Shown here piece by piece: positions 32,041-41,320 of a stretch of DNA of 64,000 bases. The notes under the pieces are model-generated. The model did no database searches, had not been told where the DNA came from, and saw only the letters and a list, made by a program, of their open reading frames with translations. The stretch spans positions 4,419,478 through 4,483,477 of the forward strand of contig OZ025220.1 of the NCBI GenBank assembly GCA_964019055.1, read 5' to 3'. Numbering within the stretch: position 1 is the first letter of the stretch; every line of letters starts with the position of its first letter. Both the position numbers and the translations under genes were made by a program. Source of the DNA: Anthopleura xanthogrammica. Its lineage: Eukaryota > Cnidaria > Anthozoa > Actiniaria > Actiniidae.

Positions 32041-32340
32041 CTAGGCTTCTTCTTCTTCTTCCTCCTCCATCGGAAGTACGCGTGAGATGATTTCCGCTAG
32101 GAATCTATGAGCTACGTTCATGAACCCAGTCGTGGGCTGATACATCTTATGATATTTCTTAACATCCCTTGGTGGTAACTTTATGATATCTTCTATATTT
32201 AGTTCGCGCCCAACGTGTTCGCTAATCGTTCCTAACAAAGCAAGTAGGCAAAGTTGTTCGCGCTTTTCCCTTAAGTCTTCCACCTTCTTCTCGGGCTTGG
32301 ACTTTACTTCTTTTGGAGGGGAATCCGTAACGGGTATCAT
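32041..32340 (-). CDS. Conserved Polinton-type protein, short paralogue B
   Basis: 99 residues with the same core as the 193-residue neighbour (EKREQLCLLALLGTISEHVG; RDVKKYHKMYQPTTG; EIISRVLP). It ends in a run of glutamates (MEEEEEEEA) where paralogue A goes on for 80 residues. The two share the same leader (GATGATGATAAAGTAA). It may be a truncated copy or a free-standing domain. Confidence 0.68.
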   Translation of the reverse strand: MIPVTDSPPKEVKSKPEKKVEDLREKREQLCLLALLGTISEHVGRELNIEDIIKLPPRDVKKYHKMYQPTTGFMNVAHRFLAEIISRVLPMEEEEEEEA

Positions 32341-32356
32341 TCTTACTTTATCATCA

Positions 32357-32989
32357 TCAAGATACGCTTAAACCGGGTACTTCTACGTAGGATTGATGTG
32401 GGTGTATCAAGCAAAAACATATTCTGGAGTACCTTTCCTTCTTTAATATTTTCATCAAGGCATTCCTCTCTTCGACATCCATTCCCCCTCCGAATTCTTC
32501 GAACAGTACCTTATTCGACGACTTACTTGGAGTGTAGAAGGATATGATGCACGCAACGTTCTCACGGAAGGGTCTCGCGATGGAGGTAATTTGCTGGGTC
32601 AAAACCCAAATCGAGATCTTATCGTGTCTCCCCGAAAGCCCCATTCTAATGAAGTGATTCGACCTTTGTTTTAACTCTTTCGAGAAAGCACAATCATCCA
32701 AGATAATCACAGTGTCCTGCCCCGAGAATATCGTCTTACACGTGGAAAGTAGATCACAGATCTCATTCACGTCATCTGCCTTGGGTGACACGACGATGAA
32801 TCTAGGATCCTCTTTAGCGAAGCCTCGATAAGTAAGATTCTCCACGTAAGTGGGACAGATAAGTACGATGTATTCGAACACGTATCGGAAACTATTCCTT
32901 AGCGTATTCACTAAATATTGAGTCTTTCCGCAATTCGTAGGACCTGTTATGCTACAGTGAAAGGGTGTCTTATCTTTTAGTTCCTCCAT
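32357..32989 (-). CDS. DNA-packaging ATPase (FtsK/HerA, A32-like)
   Basis: 210 residues. Walker A GPTNCGKT at residues 16-23 and Walker B VIILDDCAF with Asp98-Asp99. A downstream polar motif (SGRHDKISIWVLTQQ) fits the sensor region of the A32-like packaging ATPases found in Polintons, adintoviruses and nucleocytoplasmic viruses. Length and single-domain layout are normal. It should pump element DNA into capsids. It lies directly after the capsid-like gene on the same strand, a common Polinton neighbourhood. No break is visible. Confidence 0.88.
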   Translation of the reverse strand: MEELKDKTPFHCSITGPTNCGKTQYLVNTLRNSFRYVFEYIVLICPTYVENLTYRGFAKEDPRFIVVSPKADDVNEICDLLSTCKTIFSGQDTVIILDDCAFSKELKQRSNHFIRMGLSGRHDKISIWVLTQQITSIARPFRENVACIISFYTPSKSSNKVLFEEFGGGMDVEERNALMKILKKERYSRICFCLIHPHQSYVEVPGLSVS

Positions 32990-33016
32990 CCTTATTTATT
33001 GTATCATAACTATCTC

Positions 33017-34232
33017 TTAGTACCAGTTTTGCTTGAAACTCCTCTTCTCGAACTCCACCAATCCGTCCGCCACGACAAACAAGTAACACGTCATCTCCTC
33101 ATCTGCCGTTCCAGCAGTTCTCTTAATGTACAACTTCACCCCTCCCTTCGTAGCGTAGTTCTTAAGTTCTTAAGTCAATCCACAAGGCAAACTTGTTCTC
33201 ATAAAACTCCTTTGGAGTCATGTTATCCGTTATTCCATATCGCATTACGATCGACTCCCAAAAGTCCGTTGGTATCATACCATCGGAATACAACTTATGG
33301 GGCACGCTATTCACGTTGATGTCTACTTTGGTAATATTGGGGTTCGTGAACTTTTCTGAGTCCCTAGCGCCGGCCGTATATGGTTCTATGAATAGGATTA
33401 GGATTCCAGACATGGATCGTAGGGGTAAGTTGATCTGTTCGTTGATCACGGTGGTGTTCTTCTTGTTCATGGGGAAACTCTTGTGCATCAATACGTTCTC
33501 GTAGTAGAATCCCCTACCATCTTCATATCTGCTTAATGCTTCGTTTGCTAGATATTCGCTTGTAATGGTCTCGTACTCTAGTTCTAGATTGGATAGGGTA
33601 TACTTAGCGTCCTCTTGGGCTGAGGTTACGATCTTTGCGCTTGTTGAGAAGGTAACCTGGAAGAGTAGAGTATCTACTAATCCGTTGGAATAATATACTC
33701 CATGAGAGTCGAGAATGGTGTGGGATATGGGGATTCTGTATCGTGTTCCATATACTTTCGCTAAGGCAACTTCTGCAGCATCATCCTCGGTCTTATCTCC
33801 AGCTGCCGTTCTTAGTTTCCGCATGTTTTCTGACGAGATCCCTTCTCTTAGCCTATTCTTTCGTTCTTCTTTCCTGAGGAATAAGTCGCCGTAAGTTTGA
33901 TAGAGGTCATATCGAACCAAATCTCCTATTGGCCGCCCACCAAAGGTAACTCTCATCTCTTCGATAAGGTTCTTACCCAGGTTATTAACCACGGTCTTAT
34001 TCTGATCCGCGGTGCTCCCATCCTTCAAAGCGAGATCGACTAAGAGTGCCACGCTTCCGGGAACAATAACAACGTTCTCCGGTAACTTGGGAATATGAAC
34101 ATCCAACGTTCGTCCAGGATCCACCGTGGCTGGACTAAAGCTCACGCGATGAATGTTCTTCTCTGCTTTGAGTCCGTAGGTCTGTTTAAAGAACCTATCT
34201 ACATCAAGCTTTTCTGGAATTGCTCTTGACAT
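33017..34232 (-). pseudogene. Probable major capsid protein (double-jelly-roll type), frameshifted near the C-terminus
   Basis: The main frame (34232-33162) gives 356 beta-rich residues. Blocks include PKLPENVVIVPGSVALLVDL, NNLGKNLIEEMRVTFGG, YGTRYRIPISHTILDSHGVY, SMSGILILFIEPYTAGARDS and KFALWIDLRT. It stops at 33162-33164, but the adjacent frame is open for about 48 further codons to TAA at 33017-33019 and looks like the missing final strands. The break coincides with an 8-base tandem repeat (AAGAACTT/AAGAACTA) near 33155-33170. Position between ATPase and integrase and two repeated beta-rich halves support a capsid role. About 400 residues is short for this family, so another jelly-roll structural protein remains possible. 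Confidence 0.55.
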
Positions 34233-34273
34233 CTTTCTTATTTATGTAATAACTAGTTACTCTCTTAGATACT
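34233..34273. promoter_or_regulatory. 41-bp divergent promoter between capsid-like gene and integrase
   Basis: Contains the palindrome TAACTAGTTA (34250-34259). Leftward it reads ACATAAATAAGAAAG next to the capsid-like ATG; rightward CTCTTAGATACT precedes the integrase ATG. Both promoters must fit in 41 bases. Confidence 0.6.
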
Positions 34274-35326
34274 ATGGACGAAAAGAAACTTTCAAACGTT
34301 TATTACTCAACTGAAGGATATTGGAAGGGATATTCGGCGATTTCGAAGCTATCCGAAGCTACAGACATTCCTGAAGAGATCACAAGGAAGTGGCTTATTA
34401 AGCAAGCCTTGTGGCAAATATACCTCCCTCCCCCCACGTACATTCCCAGATTCCATTGGGACATTTCTAAGCCCGTTCAGATCCATCAAGCAGACTTACT
34501 CTTTATGCCCCACAATACCGTGAAGAGAAAGACGTATAAGTATGCTCTCGTCGTGGTGGATGTTGCTTCTAGATACGTGGATGCGGAAGCTCTGACTGCG
34601 AAGTACTCCACGGGAGTATCTGAAGCTTTGGAAAGTATTTATTCTAGAAGATTATATTGGCCTGAAACTTTGATGGTTGATCCAGGAACAGAATTCAAGG
34701 GAGATTTTACGAAGGTTATGAAGAAACGTGATGTGAAAATCCAAAGATCAGATCCTGGAAATCATAGAGCACAATCCCTCGTGGAGCGTGCTAATCGAAC
34801 GATAGCTGAGAAGCTGTTTAGTCATCAGTATGCACAAGAGATGCTTATGGAAGTCTCTAAGACCCACGTTGGGGACACGAGGTCACGAGAATGGGTGGAA
34901 CGACTTCCTAGCGTGATAAGATCTATTAACAACGAAGTCAAGAGAATTACTGGAAAGAAAGCAAAAGAGGCACAAAACTTAAAGTCCCTCGAGCTAAAAG
35001 ATCCTATCTACAAAAGACCAGTGGGACCAAAAGAAAATAGGATCCCTGGAGGGGTTTTTGTTCGATACTTGTATGCCGCTGGGGAAGAGGAGGGAGGGCG
35101 ACAACGCGCTACTGATCCCATTTGGTCTATAGAAGTTTATGAGATATCGCGCGCGACTATTAGTCCTAATCAACCTGTTCTTTACTATCTTTCTGAAAGT
35201 TACGTAAATCCTTTGACTGATATGGGAAGGCATGGAAGAAAGACTCCCAAGCGTTCTTTTGTTAGAGAAGAGTTACAGGTTATTCCCGAGGACACGGAAC
35301 TCCCCCCTGATGGTGTTTTGAGTTAA
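34274..35326 (+). CDS. Retroviral-type (rve) DDE integrase of the Polinton
   Basis: 350 residues. Catalytic triad Asp74 (IHQADLLFMP), Asp136 (LMVDPGTEFKG) and Glu171 (SLVERANRTI), with 34 residues between the last two. An N-terminal helical domain (AISKLSEATDIPEEITRKWL, then IKQALWQIYLP) replaces the retroviral HHCC finger, which is not seen. The C-terminal part (PIWSIEVYEISRATI ... PVLYYLSESYVNP) is beta-rich and may be the SH3-like DNA-binding domain. It should insert the element's linear DNA into the host genome. It is one of the few plus-strand genes, divergent from the capsid-like gene, and its stop overlaps the polymerase stop by 4 bp. It appears intact. Confidence 0.9.
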   Translation: MDEKKLSNVYYSTEGYWKGYSAISKLSEATDIPEEITRKWLIKQALWQIYLPPPTYIPRFHWDISKPVQIHQADLLFMPHNTVKRKTYKYALVVVDVASRYVDAEALTAKYSTGVSEALESIYSRRLYWPETLMVDPGTEFKGDFTKVMKKRDVKIQRSDPGNHRAQSLVERANRTIAEKLFSHQYAQEMLMEVSKTHVGDTRSREWVERLPSVIRSINNEVKRITGKKAKEAQNLKSLELKDPIYKRPVGPKENRIPGGVFVRYLYAAGEEEGGRQRATDPIWSIEVYEISRATISPNQPVLYYLSESYVNPLTDMGRHGRKTPKRSFVREELQVIPEDTELPPDGVLS

Positions 35327-38300
35327 AGATTATTCATGTAATGCCCATGGGCTAAGGTCGTGATAGGATCTCCTCGTGAAATTACTCGTTTGTCATCCCT
35401 TGAGGAAAGAGCGATCTTATTAACCTTTTCTGAAGTTATTTCGTGTGATCGACTTCTGAAGACTCGCATCGTTCTCATAAGTTCTTCTCCGTTAAATAAG
35501 CAATCCTTGTAGTGGGGGAAGCGAATACTGTTTTCCACGACGCATCTTCTGACTCCCTTGCACTTCTTTTCCTCTTTTCCTTCTTCTGTTCTGAAACAAT
35601 AGAGTTTTGCTCTTAGCGTGACGAATTCCGTGACTTGCTTTCCGGCTGTCTCATCCTTCATCATTCCTCTTACTTTCTTGTTAACTCTCTTCTTTATTCC
35701 CGCGTGATCTTTGGGATAGTTGCTTGTATCGAATAACCTCTCGATGTCTTCTTCCATGTCTTTGTAAAGATCGTGCGTATGAATCTCGTAGATTAGACTA
35801 TCAGTATCAGTGTAAAGAAGGGTTACTTTGTACTTATACTTCTTCTTGACATAGTTATAGTGAAAGTCATACATGAACTTCTTAGATAAGTCTAAGATGG
35901 ACATTCCTAGGTAAATGGGCTTGTTGTACTCCAAGTGCGTTCTTCTCATATGAATGGCGGCTAACTTTTCGGAGAAGGATTTGGCTCCAATGAAGTTCGG
36001 CTTACGAGTTAGCTTATTCGCTTGCTTTTCGTTTATGACTAAGCGTATGTCTCGTCGATTACGAATGTTCTCCATGGTCTTTCCGAAGACAGAGTTGTTC
36101 ATAAGCTTGAAGAAATCTTTCTCGAAATCGTTCGTCGCCTTGGTTCTTAAGTCCGTATTCAGATCAATGTACTTCTTTAACCAAGGGGATTCTTCAAAGG
36201 AAATTCCCCTATGGATCTTCGTGATTCTTAGTCCCTGGCTTTCGTAAAATTTTAGAGTATCGTGATGTACCACATAGTGTGACTTATCGTAGAAGTTCGG
36301 AATAAGCTTCATTACTCCACTTTTCGCTTTAAGGTGCTCTGGGGCAAGGGGATAGTCGTTATGGAGATTGTGCAATTCTTGAGGATATTTTAGGTCAACG
36401 TCCAAAATACAGGGAATTCTTCTCCACTTCTCCAGCTTCTTTTCGTTCATCCATTTGAAGCCCTTCGTTGGAAGGGATTGGGACATTGCCCATCCGTAGA
36501 GGTTATTCGCGTCCCAATAGGGAATGTAAGTGCTTTTTTCGTTAGGATCGTAGTTCTTCATGTACTTATTATTAGCCTTTGCGTAACGCTTACTTCCCAC
36601 AGAGGAAATTCCTCCTCGGATTCCGCTTTCCATCATTAAGATCATATCTATGTCGTTGAGGAGTTCTAGTCGGATATTCGTGATTTTTAACATGGCGTCC
36701 TAAGCAAGTCCAGGAGCAGTGTAATACCAAGCAGGATCTAAGTCATAGTATCTTCTACAAACGATTCTGAAGTTCTCGAATACGTCCGCTAGGAGAAGTA
36801 CATCCGTTTGGAGATATAGGTCGTGATAGTCTTTCATCGTCTTCATATCAAAGGTTTTCCATACTTTCCGCGCGTGTTCGTAATCTTCTTTTGTGATATC
36901 GTTATCATTAAGCTCTGAATGAAAGGCTTTCAGAGGAGGTAAGTGGCGTTCCTCTAACTTCGTAAGGGAATCCACGTACTCGTAGGGGTACACTCCTTTT
37001 CTCATCAATAAGTTAAAATGATCGCCTCCGTAAAAGGAACTGATGACTTCGAACTGGTCTTTCGTCAGATTGTTGGTAAGATTACTCAAGCTGGAGGACA
37101 TGAACTTGTAGCTGTCAAGAAATCTCGCTTCTAAGTAAAGATCATGAATTTTCCCCTCTTTGTCCGCGTAGTGATCTACGACGATTCTTTTACTAAATGA
37201 GATGTATTGTTCCTCGTTCTTCGCGATGCACTTAATCTTACCTTTGCTGATTCCTAAGGCTTTTACGAACAGATGGGCGTCGTATCCTGAAAGATTGTGG
37301 AAAAAGATGGGAATAAAGTCCGGAAGTTTGTAATGAAGATTACACTTATTATGTGCCGCCCCTCGGAATTTCCCTGTGAGATGATCGTGATCTCTTACTT
37401 TGTCGCTTCCTAAGTCTTCCTTACAGATATGGCAGTGTGTCGCTTCTTCGTATTCCTTTCGATCCAGGTCGGTCATTACCATCTTTTTCTTCTCGGAAAG
37501 TTTTTCGTATAAGGAAAGGACATCCGTTTCTATTGATCTCATAAAGTGTTCTCCCAAGTCTTCTTCCTCTCTTTGAGCCGTGTATTTCACGATTTTTGGA
37601 GGAAGCGCGTTCTCATCGTACTTGATCATGTAACAGTATCCCGATGGCTTGTGCTTTTGGTAAGCTTCCGTAGAAGATCTTTTTGGGTTTGGAGAACAAG
37701 AAACGACTTTTTCTAGAATGCACTCGAAATCAGCGTAGATGACGAAGGGAACTTTCATAGAATGAGGGTGGTTTTTGAAGTGAAGTAGAGTTCCTTTCTT
37801 GGGAACGGTTACTTTTACGGATTTGTGTTGTCCACACCATTCAGAATGGTCTTGGAGAACGTTCTTGGCGCTAAAGGAGTTAAGGCATCTTAAGCAGAAG
37901 TGTTTCTTATGTTGATGATTCGATAGTTGGGAGGATAAGAGTCTCGATAAGTTCTTAATCCAACAATAGTGCTTCGTTTTCTCGTTGGAGATTAGTAGTA
38001 GAATGATGTTGTGCTCCCTGATTTCCCCTTCGTAAATCCTAAGGGGCTCGAATCCCCTCTTTTCGTACCCTAAGACACTAATCGCGTAGTCCTTGTTATT
38101 TTTCTCGAAGATTTTGATGTCTCGTAGCTCTAGGGGGAAACGAAGTCCATCCCAGTTTAGCTTTTCCGCGTTTTCCTTGAGCACCATTGATATCCTACCA
38201 GGATCTTTTCTTGGAGTAAATCGGGCAACGGTTACCGCCCACTTAAAGCATTGATCGTCCTCGTTCTTGGGGTTAATGATGGCCTTCTTTGTTACTAATT

Positions 38301-38964
38301 CTCGAGAAAGTGGAATGTACGTGCTACCTCTTAGGGGTTCGTATTTCGCGAAATGAATGCTTAAGGATAGTACTTTCCGTATGGCCCAGCCAGAACCCTC
38401 GTTTTGGAATTCACCTACTCTTTCTAGGATGTCCTCGGAAATTTTCTCGTATAGGTTTATTAAGTTCGTGCCTTTTGTCACGATTTCTGGTACTGTGTGG
38501 AAATGTCCTTCACTACTGACTTCTTGTCCGTCATTCCCGATCTTATGAAATTCACAAGTTAGGTAAAGCTTAATCTTCGTGGGTTTCTCAGCTATCCATA
38601 TTGTCTCTAAGATGCGTTTTTCCTGCTTCTTCATAAATACGCGGGGATCCACGTCACGATTACGCCCAAGAATTCTATGTTCCTTGAGATACGAATCGAA
38701 CGAGGATTTTTCCACTCTATTCTTTTTTTCCGCTCTACGATAAATAGCCTTTATTCTCTTCTTCAGCTTCGCGATCTTCACCTCAGCGCGATTCCTAATC
38801 TTGGAACGAACCAGTGGTAATAACCAGTCTGAAAAGTCTCTTACCTCCTCCTGAATTTTCTCGATGATGCGTGGTTTTGGATTTGAAGTTGACTTTGTCG
38901 GCCTTATTGGTGGGACTAGTGGTATCCTAGTCTCAGGAATAGGGCTGTCCAAAATATTCGTCAT
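35323..38964 (-). pseudogene. Protein-primed family B DNA polymerase, interrupted by one in-frame TAG
   Basis: Upstream part (38964-36700, 754 codons): a basic N-terminal extension, a Cys/His cluster (C357, C360, H373, C377), exonuclease motif I (FVIYADFECI; D412, E414), an HNH-like insert (C511, C514, HDH, H538, C541), motif II (GYDAH, D562) and motif III (TDVLLLADVF; D721, D727). Downstream part (36693-35323, 456 codons): polymerase motif A (WDANNLYGW, D61), motif B (KLMNNSVFGK) and motif C (YTDTDSL; D296, D298). The two parts are in the same frame, separated by a TAG at 36700-36702 and two codons before an ATG. A single substitution therefore splits exonuclease from polymerase; rescue by re-initiation at 36693 or stop readthrough is conceivable. 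All catalytic residues remain. Confidence 0.9.
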
Positions 38965-38970
38965 TTTTGC

Positions 38971-39044
38971 CTTTATGATAGCCTAGATATTCTTTGGAAA
39001 CAATTTTCGTTTTCCACAGATCTCAAAGTTTGTCTTTGAGATCT
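38971..39044 (-). promoter_or_regulatory. Right control module: perfect hairpin plus TATCATAAAG motif
   Basis: AGATCTCAAAG, loop TTTGT, CTTTGAGATCT (39018-39044) is a perfect 11-bp stem. After 23 bases, read on the minus strand, AGAATATCTAGGCTATCATA then AAG lies 7 bases before the polymerase ATG (38964). It is the mirror image of 25030-25103, and may also end transcripts of the 61-residue ORF. Confidence 0.75.
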
Positions 39045-39053
39045 TAATTGCCT

Positions 39054-39239
39054 TTAATTCTGAGGATTGGGCTTATAAGGATAAGGCTGACTAGTATAAT
39101 CAGGATCCTTAGGACGACGATATTCGTTGTATCTTACGGAATGATATGGATTGTTATGAGGGTTGTTCCAGTGCGGATCTATCTGCGGAACAGAACACAT
39201 CTTGTTGATCTTACTATTTATTCCTTTTCCTTTTGGCAT
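39054..39239 (-). CDS. Small Pro/Asn/Tyr-rich ORF at the right edge
   Basis: 61 residues (MPKGKGINSKINKMC ... NPYHSVRYNEYRRPKD ... YPYKPNPQN). It begins 4 bases after GCTTATCATAAAG, the same motif found before the polymerase and the 260-residue gene, which supports it as a real gene. Its stop lies 9 bp from the control hairpin. No family recognised. Confidence 0.55.
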   Translation of the reverse strand: MPKGKGINSKINKMCSVPQIDPHWNNPHNNPYHSVRYNEYRRPKDPDYTSQPYPYKPNPQN

Positions 39240-39297
39240 CTTTCTTTATGATAAGCAAGATTTTTTTTCAACTTTATTTTTATTTAGTTATTTAGAA

Positions 39298-39430
39298 AAA
39301 TCTCCTTCTCCTCCTTCTCCTTCTTCTCCTCCTTCTCCTTCTTCTCCTTCTTCTTCTTCTTCACTTCCCTTCTCCTTCTTCTTCCCTTCTTTCTTCTCCT
39401 TTCTCCCTTCACTTCCCTTCCTCCCCCTCC
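39298..39430. repeat. Polypyrimidine tract (TTCTCC)n
   Basis: Almost pure C/T on the plus strand for about 130 bases, made of TTC, TCC and CTT units. Low-complexity ORFs here are composition artefacts. Confidence 0.85.
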
Positions 39431-39505
39431 TCCCAAAAATAGCTCACCCCTTCCCTCTTCTCCCCCATCTCCGTGCTCACTTTTTGCGCACAGGGGTTCA
39501 GATCT

Positions 39506-39720
39506 TGGGGAAGGGGGAAGGCGAGGGTGGAATCGGTGGAGGATTAGGGGGGCTGGGTGTGATGTTTGGAGAAGGGGTACGGTCGTGCGCATCGGAATCG
39601 TTGCTTGGGCGGAGGTGATGTTTGGAGAAGGGGCATGGTGGGCGTCCTAGAATCGTGGCTCGCTTGGTCCAGTCTTTGGGGAAGGGGTACAGCGGGTGCG
39701 CTATAATCGGCCTATGGTAC
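39506..39720. repeat. ~57-bp subterminal repeat, four diverged copies
   Basis: TTTGGGGAAGGGG-type words start copies near 39506, 39563, 39620 and 39675. Each is followed by a variable part containing (A/G)TCGG or AATCGTGG. The array ends where the helicase-like coding sequence begins, so it is probably the right terminal region of the element. No copy was seen at the left edge. Confidence 0.65.
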
Positions 39721-39866
39721 CTACTTGGCAATACAACTAATGTATCCGTTTTCGACATAACTATACTTGAAATGGCTTTGTGTTGTTTTTCTTTCAGCTT
39801 AAATTTCTTGTCATAACCAAGTTTATCGAGGGCAAATTTCATGCCTTGTTCAACAAGGTCCGCCAT
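39717..39866 (-). pseudogene. RecQ-like helicase N-terminal exon fragment
   Basis: From ATG 39866 the frame reads about 50 residues (KFALDKLGYDKKFKLKEKQH ... TDTLVVLPSRY). This fits the Q motif and lead-in to Walker A of RecQ-type helicases, then changes abruptly to the repeat array. The cut falls where the Gly-Lys-Ser of Walker A should be. The continuing exon was not found left of the element. NRF-1-like GCATGCGCA upstream (about 39964) may belong to its promoter. It may be a host gene copy or another mobile gene. Confidence 0.55.
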
Positions 39867-40030
39867 TTTGTTTTTATATCGTCTGTCATAATGCGCATGT
39901 CCGAGACAACCAGATTCTGGCTCTTCTGGTTTGGAGTTTTCCAGAGCCTATTTATTTCGTCGAGCATGCGCAGTAAGAAAGAAGGGCTCTGGGAACGAGA
40001 TTGGAATATGCTTTTCTGGGAAAGCATGAG

Positions 40031-41320
40031 AGGATGAGAGTAACATGCCAGTTGGATTTGACAATTTCATTTCATGTTCATAGAATGAATAGCATATCAG
40101 CAAAACTCTCAATTGGGTTCTGAAATCTGGTCTATCCATGATATTGATTTCTTAAAAAATTGCTTATATCTTTTTCAAAAGTTCTCGTTTTACTATTGCC
40201 AGCATATTCTTTCACACCAAAAAAATTGCCATACTTATAATTTCATACTAATGAGCTGTCAAATTACGAAAGTGGTCAATAGGTGTATCATCACCAGCTA
40301 TCCAACTGCATAGTTGAAATTCATGAATTTTGAAAAAATAAATATTGCTCTTAAATAATCTTACTAATGCTGCATTGCTGATAAGATGAGTTTATTTGTA
40401 GTGATGTCCTGAAAGATGGTTTTAAGGAAAAACTGAAGATTTTCAAAAGAAAAAAAGACTTCACTAAAAGAATTTTAAATTCATTTCCGTGATGAAGTTG
40501 AAGATACATTAAGTCACCATATAGCCCTGGAAAGTGCTTGTCACTTTATGATACAGCAGAGTAAAATTTTGTTTTGGGGCAACACTGGTATAAGTTTGTT
40601 TGTGGTAAAACTTTTTCTGTTCTAGAAAAAGGGACAACTTTGATGAACTAGTGTTAGTAATCCATCATATTGTGATATCTACTACAATATTTTTAACCAG
40701 TCAATCAGATGGCACATTGATACAAAAAAGAGTGTGAGAACGTGATAATCTGATTAGCTAACACTGTTATCAAATCAATCTGTCTAGTTTACTGTTATCT
40801 GATTTGTCAGTTTTATTCAAGTGGTTCCTATTAGTGTGTCCACACAGTATACCAGAAATTGCAACCTTTCATATTGCCTTTAGATTTTGAGAATATTAAC
40901 TAAATAAGTGTAAATATACTAACATTTCCCTTTAGAAGCAATCATTTCACAAAGATTAAAAAAGCTAGATTATTTGTGGAGAAGTGATTTTGCTAGCCTC
41001 CACATGTGAATGTAATTAAACCGCTGATGAACTTTTTAAACTATTTAGATACCATGTATTCAAGATGAAAGCTCCCATTGGCATTTGTGGTCAGGCCAGA
41101 TGATGGTCCTGGACCAGATAAAGATGCCATGAAATGTGAGCTACAGAACTTAGAAACAAAGAGATGTCCCGTATGTCCACAGGAAAGACTTATTAAATGA
41201 AAGACAAAGCAGAGCAAATAACAGCCCATGTCCAGTACTTTGAGTACCATATTCAAAAAAATGGTTACCACTGGATGTGCACAATGGCTAAGAGGCATGC
41301 ATTAATAAGAAAAAAAACAA
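40031..41320. other. No recognisable gene
   Basis: AT-rich. Short open stretches near 40400-40560 and 41080-41200 (minus or plus) show no family motif. Probably old intron or repeat sequence. Confidence 0.3.

Larger units (their letters stand above)
24852..39720. mobile_element. Polinton/Maverick (adintovirus-like) element
   Basis: About 18 closely packed intronless genes include a retroviral-type integrase, a protein-primed family B DNA polymerase, an FtsK/A32-type packaging ATPase, a probable double-jelly-roll capsid protein and a penton-like protein. This is the defining gene set of Polintons and their virion-forming relatives. Edges are uncertain: the left limit is the first small ORF, and the right limit is where a RecQ-like helicase exon resumes. 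No long terminal inverted repeat was found by eye, although mirror-image control modules sit 14 kb apart (25030-25103 and 38971-39044). Three genes are broken, so this copy is probably an inactive endogenous one. Confidence 0.85.

Noticed and set aside
39284..39866. Lys/Glu- or Pro/Ser-rich proteins over the polypyrimidine tract and repeat array
   Set aside because: Composition artefacts of low-complexity DNA; only the first ~50 codons from 39866 look protein-like.
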